A stretch of 64,000 bases of DNA from Corynebacterium ammoniagenes DSM 20306. GTDB taxonomy: Bacteria > Actinomycetota > Actinomycetes > Mycobacteriales > Mycobacteriaceae. Made by a program: the position numbers and the translations under genes. Position 1 is the stretch's first letter; each line of letters starts with the position of its first letter. The notes under the pieces are model-generated. The model searched no databases, was not told the DNA's origin, and saw only the letters and a list, made by a program, of their open reading frames with translations. Shown here in pieces: positions 56,342-64,000 of this stretch. The DNA lies in the NCBI RefSeq assembly GCF_001941425.1, contig NZ_CP009244.1, forward strand, positions 310,001 to 374,000, read 5' to 3'.

Positions 56342-56787
56342 TGCGACAACTAGAACCCTTCAATGTCCGCAAGATGGCCGAATATGTTGACGGGCTCCTG
56401 AAACGCCAACTGGAAAGCGAGAATATCTATATTTGGCGAGGTCGAAGGCATATACCAAAGCTTTCTACAGCAGCAGTTTGGTGGATGAATGACGAGCTGT
56501 ACACGGTCATAAGAATTGAAACAGAAATGGGAATTGCCTACGTCGGCTATATTTCAAATCTGATTTTGGTAGAACCTGGAAACTTCGAGGTTAGTTTAGA
56601 ACAATTCAATGCCCAACAATTGTGGTCGGGACAACTTGCCGGAGACTATCTTATAGGTGCTGCTAGGTTTGATGACCAAGATCTAATTGTTTGGAAAGCT
56701 GCTGAGGATTCAGACAGGGCCCCGGCTACCTGGCAGGAATTACATTGCAACTTGCGTGCGGAAGCACAGATTTGGCTTCCAGGTTAA
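56341..56787 (+). CDS. Small cytosolic partner of the LGFP protein; putative immunity protein
   Basis: 148 residues (from ATG 56341; ATG 56335 adds two). The start overlaps the preceding stop as TAATG, so translation is coupled. No signal peptide or membrane span; mixed alpha/beta look, with KMAEYVDGLLKRQL at the N-terminus and several Trp. No family recognised. Role as immunity protein is inferred from size, location and coupling; a chaperone or unrelated accessory protein is possible. Confidence 0.7.
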   Translation: MRQLEPFNVRKMAEYVDGLLKRQLESENIYIWRGRRHIPKLSTAAVWWMNDELYTVIRIETEMGIAYVGYISNLILVEPGNFEVSLEQFNAQQLWSGQLAGDYLIGAARFDDQDLIVWKAAEDSDRAPATWQELHCNLRAEAQIWLPG

Positions 56788-56872
56788 GGGAGAGATTGCG
56801 GATAGGGTTTGTGATCTGGGAATCTGAAAAATCGTTCGAGGGTCTGGCGCGACCGGGGCAGGACCTCTTACT

Positions 56873-58330
56873 GGCTCTTCCGGTTTTAGAGTGCATTGAT
56901 TTTGTGGGTGAGTTGTCCGGAGTGGATGAGGCTGCGCAGGATGTAGTGGTTGAGTTGCGAAATCCGAGCGCGATGCCACTGAGATGCTCTAAGCGCCCGT
57001 TGATAGCTTCAACAGGATCCGTTTGATACCCCTCCTACGTCGAAAAATGCCAGGACATCACCAAGGCGTTTAGTGCGGCTGCGGCCAAGTTGTGCAAGTT
57101 CTTTATTCGCGTTGTTGAGTGCACACAATGAGTCGATGATCTCGCGCATGCGGGCTTTGGCCTTGCGTTTGTCACTCATCTGATCGCAGTCAATAATGCC
57201 CTGGTAGGCCAGCCACGTCATTTTTAATGGCCCCGTAGTAATTGCCGTAGGCCCAGATTTCATCCAGGCGGGCTTGTTGTTTCTCCGCTAGCCATTTCTG
57301 CGTGGTCAACAAGGTTTTCCGGTTTTTATACAACGGGTCGTGTATGCGTCCATGACGCTGGTATTTCTCACGTTGGAGTCGTTGCCGGTATGTGGTGAGC
57401 TTGTCACCGGCCAAGCGCACGACATGGAATGGATCCATAACCCGCTTGGCGCGGGGTAAAAGTTCTTTACTCGCGGTGGCATAGCCTTGGAATCCATCCA
57501 TCGCCGCAATGCGTACCTGATGACGAAATGCTGGGCTTCGGTGTGCAAGCCACGCTCGCAGTGCATCGGCGCTGCGGCCTTTCACCACATCAAGCAACCT
57601 CGCTGGGGACGTGCTATCGCAGTAATGGCGGGGCATATCAACATTGACGGTCACAAAGCCTGACCCATGAACTTGTCGGTTGTGCGACCATTTATACTCA
57701 TCGGCACCGATAACTTGGACACCGTTTAGATGTACGGGGTCGTCATAGACCAGCTCACGGCACATATCGATTGCTAGCTGGCAGGTTAAAACGCGGCCGA
57801 TGCCGAGCGTTTTCGCAGTCGCGGAAATGCTCATACGGTCAACCGCGAGGCGTTGTAATATCCAGCGGGTGACCCGGTGGATGACCTATTTATTGGCTTC
57901 GGCGCACGCTAGTTGTGCCTGGTAGAACTTCACCCGACAGCCTCTCATCGTGCAGCGATAGCGCGGCAGGCGCACATGCAGCCTGGTAGGGAATTCAACA
58001 ATAGGCAGATTCATTAACGTCCGCAGCACGTGGTCACGAAATATACCGGTGTTATCGCAGGTAGGACATCTATCGATATAGGCGGTGGCGTCTGCTTCGA
58101 TCAGTGTGTATTCGCCGGGATCGCTAGCGCCGGTAATCGCTAGAACTAGTTCTGCGGTGCGGCAGATGGTGTCAGCGATGACATTACTAGTAGAACCCAC
58201 GAGTAAGAGCCCCTTGTTGGTCAATGGATAGATTCGACACCTAAACCATCACCGACAAGAGGCTCGTTTACCAATCTGCCGCACCCAACCCGGTCAGAAC
58301 TCACCGATACACTCTAGAACCGGAAGAGCC
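56873..58330 (-). mobile_element. ISL3-family insertion sequence, right copy, inverted
   Basis: 1458 bp, the same length as the left copy, and wherever compared a reverse-complement match. Its outer end is 10 bases from the ramB stop codon. Confidence 0.88.
56886..58224 (-). pseudogene. ISL3 transposase, right copy, same lesions
   Basis: The three open segments (57886-58224, 57190-57834, 57009-57263) encode the same peptides as in the left copy, with the stop and frameshifts at the same places. Confidence 0.88.
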
Positions 58331-58337
58331 CGCTTAG
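58331..58337. repeat. Right copy of the 7-bp direct repeat flanking the transposon
   Basis: CGCTTAG directly outside the right end, 3 bases from the ramB stop. Partner of the copy at 53028. Confidence 0.7.
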
Positions 58338-58340
58338 CCT

Positions 58341-59750
58341 CTAGTACGGTGCGACCGAACTGCGGTGCGCATCGATTTCCAGTGGTTCGTTGATAGCTGG
58401 GAAAGCGCGTTGTGCACAATTTTCCCGCGGGCACATGCGACAGCCAATGCCGATGGGCGTTGCCGCGGACATATCGCTGAGGTCAAGACCTTCGGCATAG
58501 ATGGTGCGATCCGCGTGGCGTGCTTCGCAGCCCAGCCCGACGGAAAACAACTTGCTGGTGTCATTGAATTGCCCTTGGGGGTGACGAATAGCGCGCGCGA
58601 TCCACAGGTAATTTCGTCCATCTGGCATTTGCGCCAACTGCCGGGAGATAACTCCGGGCTGCGCAAAGGTTTCGTAGACATTCCACAGCGGGCAGGTACC
58701 TCCGGAGTTAGAAAAGTGGACGCCCGTGGCAGATTGTCGCTTTGACATATTGCCCGCGCGATCGACGCGCACAAAAGTAAAAGGAATGCCACGTTGGTTC
58801 GGTCGTTGCAATGTGGAAAGCCGTGATGCCACGGTTTCATAACCGACGCCAAAGACTTGGCACAGGTATTCAATGTCGTACCCGCATTGTTCGGCTTCGG
58901 TATGGAATTTGTCGTACGGCATCAACGTCGCGGCAGCAAAGTAGCTAGCGATGCCACGGCGAGCAAGGTTTAACGAGGCTTCAGAGGTGAAAGGTTCTGC
59001 ATCGGTAAGCTCTCCGAGCAATTCACCGACCTCGAGGAAGGACAACTCCGATGCCATGCGAAAAGCTCGCTGTCCTTCGGTCAGTCGGCTGGCTAGAGCC
59101 AACACTCCAGTTTCCGCGTCGAAGCTGTGCTGCGTTCCGTCCAAGGGAGACGTGGTAATGATTTCTACGTTGTGCTTATCCTTGAGCCGCGCGGCGAGTG
59201 CCTTTTCCGTATCTCGGATCTTGAAGTTAGTCACGCCCAGTTCGCCAGCAAGGTCTTCGGCAGCATTGTCTAGGTCATCGAGGTAGTTCTGGCGCGCGTA
59301 AAAGAAGTCACGGACTTCATCATGTGGCATCGATAGCGCTTGGGAGCCATCGCGGGTTCGGCGCGTATCCGTGGCCAATGACAATTTATCTCTGGCATTG
59401 CGGTAACGACGGTGAATATCAACCATAATCCGCGCAACGGAGGGATGGTTGTAGACCAATTCACTTAATTCCTGAAACTCGACCGGAGTTGGGCATAGCT
59501 CCTTATCCTGAACGACATCCTGGATTTCAGCGAGCAGGCGTGAATCGTCATCACGAGAGAAGAATGTGGCATCAACGCCAAAGACCTCTGTAATCCGAAG
59601 AAGCACGGGAACGGTTAAGGGCCGCACGTCATGTTCAATTTGGTTGACATAACTTGCGGACAGGCCGAGGGTGGCTGCGAGCGAAGCTTGGCTTAAATCG
59701 CGTTCACGGCGTAGTTGACGAAGGCGGGATCCCACGTAGGTCTTACTCAT
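58341..59750 (-). CDS. ramB: RamB, regulator of acetate and TCA-related metabolism
   Basis: 469 residues, cytosolic. N-terminal Xre-type HTH ([20 protein letters not shown]), a central DUF955-like region, and the C-terminal domain of the short-chain fatty acyl regulator family with a Cys cluster ([14 protein letters not shown]). In C. glutamicum RamB controls ace genes, pta-ack, sdhCAB and itself. The upstream gap has RamB-like motifs. Its 3-prime end now runs into the transposon and has no own terminator. Confidence 0.94.
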   Translation of the reverse strand: MSKTYVGSRLRQLRRERDLSQASLAATLGLSASYVNQIEHDVRPLTVPVLLRITEVFGVDATFFSRDDDSRLLAEIQDVVQDKELCPTPVEFQELSELVYNHPSVARIMVDIHRRYRNARDKLSLATDTRRTRDGSQALSMPHDEVRDFFYARQNYLDDLDNAAEDLAGELGVTNFKIRDTEKALAARLKDKHNVEIITTSPLDGTQHSFDAETGVLALASRLTEGQRAFRMASELSFLEVGELLGELTDAEPFTSEASLNLARRGIASYFAAATLMPYDKFHTEAEQCGYDIEYLCQVFGVGYETVASRLSTLQRPNQRGIPFTFVRVDRAGNMSKRQSATGVHFSNSGGTCPLWNVYETFAQPGVISRQLAQMPDGRNYLWIARAIRHPQGQFNDTSKLFSVGLGCEARHADRTIYAEGLDLSDMSAATPIGIGCRMCPRENCAQRAFPAINEPLEIDAHRSSVAPY

Positions 59751-59790
59751 GCAGGCAAGGTTACCTAATGCAAATTACAGTTATCGGCAA

Positions 59791-59832
59791 TTTAGCAAAG
59801 TTTGTGGCAAGTTCGTTCACGAATTTGCAAAT
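59791..59832. promoter_or_regulatory. Two RamB-like motifs in the ramB-sdhC gap
   Basis: TTTAGCAAAGTTT (59791-59803), whose complement AAACTTTGCTAAA differs at one base from the RamB core AAACTTTGCAAA, and GAATTTGCAAAT (59821-59832). Consistent with autoregulation of ramB and control of sdhC. G-rich runs downstream (59876-59895) could bind RamA. Confidence 0.5.
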
Positions 59833-60042
59833 GTGGCTATGAGTAGGGGTTTAGCGAAAGTTGCGAAGTCTTGTAGGGGTGGTCGCGGGGGAGGGCTGAC
59901 GAAAGTATGACACCAATTGGGGTGAATATCTCACCCTTGGAGCGGCCTGTGCTTAACCTCACAGATGGCTAAATAATTACGCAACATCAATGTTTCTTAA
60001 ATAATTGATCCCAAGCGTGCGGCGGTAATTCCAAATTGAAAG

Positions 60043-60061
60043 GAAGGTTAACCTAACCTTA
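60043..60061. promoter_or_regulatory. DtxR-type iron box upstream of sdhCAB
   Basis: GAAGGTTAACCTAACCTTA matches the 19-base consensus TWAGGTTAGSCTAACCTWA at 17 positions. Located 110 bases before sdhC. It suggests direct iron control of succinate dehydrogenase. Confidence 0.6.
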
Positions 60062-60171
60062 AATTTGTGAAGGCGTCAACAAGAGCATGCTCAAAAACCG
60101 TCGCGAGCCTGTATATCGACTGGTAACCGGCGGTTATACCTGCGTAAGGTAATAGCGACTATGGAGGTGTC

Positions 60172-60927
60172 ATGACTGTTAAGAATCCGGACCGTGAAGC
60201 AATAGAACACGGTCACATTACGAATGAGCCGCTGCGTGCCAAGCCGTCAACTCCGGCCTGGGCGCTAAAGCTAACCATGGCCGTAACCGGCCTTATTTTT
60301 GCGTTGTACGTTGTTGGTCACATGGCCGGCAACCTGAAGCTCTACGCTCCAGCTCACGGTGGGGAAGAAGCGCTCGATAAGTATGGTGAGTTCCTACGCA
60401 CCATGGGCGAGCCAATTCTTCCTTATAGCTCTTTGTTGTGGGTCATCCGCATCGTATTGATCATCGCGCTGATTGCGCACATCTACGGCGCGATTGTCTT
60501 GCACAGCCGCTCCCGCGACTCCCGCGGTAAGTTCCGTCGCACCAAGTTGATGGGCGGTTTGCAGTCTTTCGCAACCCGCACCATGCTGGTCACTGGCGTT
60601 GTGCTCCTGCTTTTTGTTATTTTCCACCTTCTGGACCTGACGATGGGCGTAGCTCCAGCTGCTCCTGACACATTCGTCTCGGGTGCGGTCAAGGCCAATA
60701 TGATTGCGACCTTTAGCCGCTGGCCAGTCACCATTTTCTATGTGCTGGCAATGGTATGTCTCTTCTTGCACTTGACCCACGGCATTAAGCTGGCTGGCTA
60801 CGACTTGGGTCTGACTGGTTACAAGACTCGTCAGGTTTTCTTGTTCTTGGCTTATGTCATCCCTGCAATCGTGTGCTTGGGCAACATCATTATGCCGCTG
60901 TCCGTCGCTTTCGGCTGGGTCAGCTAG
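60172..60927 (+). CDS. sdhC: Succinate dehydrogenase cytochrome b subunit
   Basis: 251 residues, five membrane helices, type B SdhC of actinobacteria and Bacillus. Heme-ligand His candidates in VVGHMAGNL, LIAHIYGAI, VIFHLLDLT and FLHLTHGIK. ATG follows ATGGAGGTG at good spacing. First gene of sdhCAB. Passes electrons to menaquinone. Confidence 0.95.
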   Translation: MTVKNPDREAIEHGHITNEPLRAKPSTPAWALKLTMAVTGLIFALYVVGHMAGNLKLYAPAHGGEEALDKYGEFLRTMGEPILPYSSLLWVIRIVLIIALIAHIYGAIVLHSRSRDSRGKFRRTKLMGGLQSFATRTMLVTGVVLLLFVIFHLLDLTMGVAPAAPDTFVSGAVKANMIATFSRWPVTIFYVLAMVCLFLHLTHGIKLAGYDLGLTGYKTRQVFLFLAYVIPAIVCLGNIIMPLSVAFGWVS

Positions 60928-60961
60928 GAACCAGGATTGATAGGAAAGTTTGAATAACCCC

Positions 60962-62977
60962 ATGACTAATACTGAACTCTTGCGCGAGCACCCAGATTTC
61001 TCGCACCCGAAGTCCATCGTTGACGGTGTCTCTGCAGGTCGCATCCTGGAATCCCATGAGCCGCACGGCGTGCCCATGAAGGATATGTGGAACTACCACA
61101 AGGACCACATGGAACTTGTGTCTCCACTTAACCGCCGTAAGTTCACCATCTTGGTTGTCGGCACTGGCCTGTCCGCAGGCGCAGCTGCCGCATCCTTGGG
61201 CGAGCTTGGCTACAACGTGAAGGTCTTTACTTACCACGACTCACCTCGTCGTGCGCACTCCATTGCAGCACAGGGTGGTGTGAACTCCTCACGTTCCAAG
61301 AAGGTAGATAACGACTCCGCTTACCGTCACGCAAAGGACACCGTGAAGGGCGGCGACTACCGTTGCCGTGAGTCCGACTGCTGGCGCTTGGCGATGGAAT
61401 CCCCGCGCGTTATCGACCACATGAACGCTATCGGTGCACCGTTTGCCCGTGAATACGGTGGCACCTTGGCTACTCGTTCCTTCGGTGGTGTACAGGTCTC
61501 TCGTACTTACTACACCCGTGGACAAACAGGTCAGCAGCTGCAGCTGTCGACCACCTCGGCACTGTACCGTCAGCTCGGTCTTGGCAACGTGGAGCTTTTT
61601 GCTCACCACGACATGCAGGACGTCATCACCTACGATGACAATGGCAAGAACCGCGCTGGCGGCATCGTTACCCGTAACCTGATCACCGGCGAGCTCAAGG
61701 CTTACACTGGTCACGCAGTTATCTTGGGTACCGGTGGCTACGGTAACGTCTACCACATGTCGACCTTGGCTAAGAACTCGAATGCTGGCGCTTTGATGCG
61801 TGCATATGAGCAGGGCGCTTTCTTTGCTTCCCCAGGCTTTATTCAGTTCCACCCAACTGGTCTGCCGGTGAACTCCTCGTGGCAGTCCAAGACCATTTTG
61901 ATGTCTGAGTCGCTGCGTAACGACGGCCGCATTTGGTCGCCAAAGAAGGAAGGCGACGACCGCGATCCGAATTCCATTCCGGATGACGAGCGCGATTACT
62001 TCCTTGAGCGCCGCTACCCAGCGTTCGGTAACTTGGTGCCTCGTGACGTTGCATCCCGTGCAATTTCTCAGCAGATCAACGCCGGCTACGGTGTAGGTCC
62101 GTTGAATAACTCGGTTTACCTGGACTTGGGCGATGCTATTAAGCGTCTGGGCAAGGACACCATCCGTGAGCGTTACTCCAACCTCATTGAGATGTACCAG
62201 GAAGCCATTGGTGAGTCCGCGTACGAGACCCCAATGCGTATTGCACCTACTTGCCACTTCACCATGGGTGGCCTGTGGACTGACTTCAACGAAATGACGT
62301 CGATTGAAGGCCTGTTCGCAGCTGGTGAGGCATCTTGGACCTACCACGGTGCAAACCGCTTGGGTGCAAACTCCCTGCTGTCTGCTTCCGTTGATGGTTG
62401 GTTCACCCTGCCATTTACCGTGCCAAACTTCTTGGCAGATCACTTGGGCGAGGACGCTCTTGCTGAAGATTCTGCTGAGGCCAAGGCTGCCGTGGAACGT
62501 TCGAAGGCGCGTATTGACCGCCTGATGAACATCCGCGGCAATGACCCACATGGTCCTGCGTACTACCACCGTCAGCTCGGTGAGATTTTGTACTGGGGCT
62601 GTGGCGTATCCCGTAACATCGAGGATCTGAAGACCTCGATTGAAAAGATTCGCGAACTGCGCAAGGACTTCTGGGAGAACGTACGTATCCCAGGTTCTGC
62701 AGATGACATGAACCAGGTACTGGAGTACGGTGCCCGCGTTGCTGACTACATTGATCTCGGCGAGCTCATGTGTATTGATGCTCTTGACCGTGATGAGTCC
62801 TGTGGTGCTCACTTCCGTGACGACCACTTGACTGAAGACGGCGAAGCGGAGCGCGATGATGAGAACTGGTGCTTTGTTTCGGCTTGGGAGCCAGGCGAAG
62901 CTGAAGGTGAATTCATCCGCCACGCTGAACCTTTGTACTTTGATTCGATCCCGTTGATGACTAGGAACTACAAGTAA
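60962..62977 (+). CDS. sdhA: Succinate dehydrogenase flavoprotein subunit
   Basis: Oxidises succinate to fumarate. FAD motif LVVGTGLSAGAAAASLGELG, flavin-linking His in RAHSIAAQGGVN, active-site HPTGLP and the Arg/His region ASRAISQQI. About 671 residues. ATG 60962 is used; TTG 60950 lies closer to the AGGAAAG ribosome site and could be the start. Its stop overlaps the sdhB start (TAATGA). Confidence 0.95.
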   Translation: MTNTELLREHPDFSHPKSIVDGVSAGRILESHEPHGVPMKDMWNYHKDHMELVSPLNRRKFTILVVGTGLSAGAAAASLGELGYNVKVFTYHDSPRRAHSIAAQGGVNSSRSKKVDNDSAYRHAKDTVKGGDYRCRESDCWRLAMESPRVIDHMNAIGAPFAREYGGTLATRSFGGVQVSRTYYTRGQTGQQLQLSTTSALYRQLGLGNVELFAHHDMQDVITYDDNGKNRAGGIVTRNLITGELKAYTGHAVILGTGGYGNVYHMSTLAKNSNAGALMRAYEQGAFFASPGFIQFHPTGLPVNSSWQSKTILMSESLRNDGRIWSPKKEGDDRDPNSIPDDERDYFLERRYPAFGNLVPRDVASRAISQQINAGYGVGPLNNSVYLDLGDAIKRLGKDTIRERYSNLIEMYQEAIGESAYETPMRIAPTCHFTMGGLWTDFNEMTSIEGLFAAGEASWTYHGANRLGANSLLSASVDGWFTLPFTVPNFLADHLGEDALAEDSAEAKAAVERSKARIDRLMNIRGNDPHGPAYYHRQLGEILYWGCGVSRNIEDLKTSIEKIRELRKDFWENVRIPGSADDMNQVLEYGARVADYIDLGELMCIDALDRDESCGAHFRDDHLTEDGEAERDDENWCFVSAWEPGEAEGEFIRHAEPLYFDSIPLMTRNYK

Positions 62978-63726
62978 TGAAGCTGACTCTCAAGATCTGG
63001 CGTCAGGCTGGACCAACCCACGACGGTAACTTCGAGACCGTTCAAGTGGATGACGCCGAAGAACAAATGTCAATCCTCGAACTTCTGGACCACGTCAACG
63101 ACCAGTTTATTGAGCGCGGCGAAGAACCATTCGCTTTCGCCTCTGACTGCCGTGAAGGCATCTGTGGTACCTGTGGTTTGACCGTCAATGGCCGCCCACA
63201 CGGTCCTGGACAAAACACTCCTGCTTGCCAGCAGCGTTTGTTCCAGTTCACCGATGGCGACACCGTGACCCTGGAGCCTTTCCGCTCCGCTGCTTACCCA
63301 GTAATCAAGGACATGGTTGTTGACCGTCGCGCCCTTGACCAGGTCATGGAACAGGGTGGCTACGTCTCCATGGACGCAGGTACGGCGCCAGACGCAGATA
63401 CCTTGCACCAAAACCATGAGACCGCAGAACTGGCCTTGGACCACGCAGCCTGCATTGGCTGTGGTGCTTGTGTCGCAGCGTGCCCGAACGGTGCTGCACA
63501 CCTGTTTACCGGTGCCAAGCTGGTTCACCTGTCCCTGATGCCTTTGGGCCAGGACGAGCGCGGCCGCCGCGCACGCAACATGGTCGACGATCTGGAGACC
63601 AACTTCGGTCACTGCTCCCTGTACGGTGAGTGCGCCGATGTCTGCCCTGCAGGTATTCCATTGACTGCCGTGTCAGCTGTTACTCGCGAGCGTGCTCGTG
63701 CAGCTTTCCGCAGCAAGGATGACTAA
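62977..63726 (+). CDS. sdhB: Succinate dehydrogenase iron-sulfur subunit
   Basis: 249 residues. [2Fe-2S] site CREGICGTCG with the distal Cys in TPACQQ; further clusters from CIGCGACVAACPNG and CSLYGECADVCPAGIP. Wires electrons from SdhA to the membrane subunit. Confidence 0.95.
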   Translation: MKLTLKIWRQAGPTHDGNFETVQVDDAEEQMSILELLDHVNDQFIERGEEPFAFASDCREGICGTCGLTVNGRPHGPGQNTPACQQRLFQFTDGDTVTLEPFRSAAYPVIKDMVVDRRALDQVMEQGGYVSMDAGTAPDADTLHQNHETAELALDHAACIGCGACVAACPNGAAHLFTGAKLVHLSLMPLGQDERGRRARNMVDDLETNFGHCSLYGECADVCPAGIPLTAVSAVTRERARAAFRSKDD

Positions 63727-63786
63727 GCTATAGTTATCTGTAGAAAACAGTAAAATACAAGGTACGAGAGAGAGATCCGAGCCGCT

Positions 63787-64000
63787 ATGAGTTCACTTAA
63801 TCCGGCAGTAGCTGACTTCCGCAGCGAGACCTATCCTGAGTTCTCTGGAAAGATTCAGGATACTTACATTGAGGGCTACGTTCCTAACTCTTTGTCGGCG
63901 CCTCACTCCTCCCTCCTGCGTACTTCGACGTGGGTGGGCATGGGCCTGATGATGGGTAGCGTGCCATTTGCCGGTATTTTGATTTGGGCGCTCGGTGTAA
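63787..64000 (+). CDS. Membrane protein after sdhB (truncated by the window end)
   Basis: ATG 63787, 60 bases after sdhB, preceded by GAGAGAGA. The first 71 residues are visible: a soluble N-terminus (MSSLNPAVADFRSETYPEFS) then a membrane helix (VGMGLMMGSVPFAGILIWAL). In C. glutamicum a small membrane protein of unknown function also follows sdhB. Possibly part of the same transcript. Confidence 0.75.
   Translation, partial: MSSLNPAVADFRSETYPEFSGKIQDTYIEGYVPNSLSAPHSSLLRTSTWVGMGLMMGSVPFAGILIWALGV

Larger units (their letters stand above)
53036..58330. mobile_element. Composite transposon between lpd and ramB
   Basis: Two 1458-bp ISL3-family copies in inverted orientation enclose 2.4 kb of AT-richer cargo. 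Outer ends both carry the GGCTCTTCCGGTTCTAG end and inner ends the GGCTCTTCCGGTTTTAG end. The 7-bp repeat CGCTTAG flanks only the outer ends; the inner flanks (GGTAATGC and CTCTTACT) are unrelated. This indicates that the whole 5.3-kb unit inserted as one piece. Confidence 0.85.

Noticed and set aside
60066..60081. GlxR-like TGTGAAGGCGTCAACA before sdhC
   Set aside because: The right half is out of register by one base; a weak match only.

Overview
The window is a chromosomal segment of a Corynebacterium. The evidence is a cAMP receptor of the GlxR type, a RamB acetate regulator beside sdhCAB, two secreted corynomycolyltransferases, a fused RmlCD enzyme, mycothiol-dependent formaldehyde oxidation, and a gene order from glxR to holB that follows the crp-to-holB region of Mycobacterium tuberculosis (Rv3676 down to Rv3644c). 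Base composition is moderately GC-rich and fits the C. ammoniagenes/stationis/casei side of the genus better than the high-GC pathogens; the species cannot be fixed from sequence alone.

Layout. 0-4.6 kb: glxR, a tiny membrane ORF, then the nth / thioredoxin-like / NUDIX / marP operon. 4.6-10.3 kb: a peptide ABC importer (dppA, B, C and a fused dppDF ATPase) that interrupts the mycobacterial order. 10.5-12 kb: epoxide-hydrolase-type hydrolase and a holin-like membrane protein. 12.1-14.3 kb: an AT-richer accessory patch with one MFS exporter and little else. 14.3-20.2 kb: HAD phosphatase, then ssd and a complete tad-type pilus cluster. 20.2-34.6 kb: DUF1998 helicase, cspA, a RES toxin-like gene, small accessory genes, topA, cyaB, holB and tRNA-Thr. 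34.7-39.5 kb: AraC regulator, aromatic FAD monooxygenase, acyl-CoA ligase. 39.7-43.2 kb: SGNH esterase and the mscR / SDR / metallo-beta-lactamase formaldehyde cluster. 43.2-50.6 kb: envelope genes rmlA, rmlCD, rmlB, an M1 peptidase and two tandem mycolyltransferases. 50.8-51.4 kb: a self-contained transcription unit made of a long folded leader, a 36-codon ORF and a terminator. 51.5-53 kb: lpd. 53.0-58.3 kb: a composite transposon. 58.3-64 kb: ramB and sdhCAB.

How genes work together. CyaB makes cAMP and GlxR senses it. Lpd, RamB and SdhCAB belong to central carbon oxidation; the ramB-sdhC gap carries RamB-like motifs and a good DtxR iron box. RmlABCD makes the dTDP-rhamnose that links arabinogalactan to peptidoglycan, and the neighbouring mycolyltransferases load corynomycolates onto that wall.

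Most notable: two inverted, same-length ISL3-family copies, both carrying the same nonsense and frameshift lesions, bracket a two-gene cargo. The insertion as a whole is flanked by a 7-bp direct repeat. The cargo is a secreted, LGFP-repeat protein with an unrecognised C-terminal domain, translationally coupled to a small cytosolic protein. That layout suggests a wall-anchored toxin with its immunity protein. The second candidate for something undescribed is the folded leader plus mini-ORF upstream of lpd.
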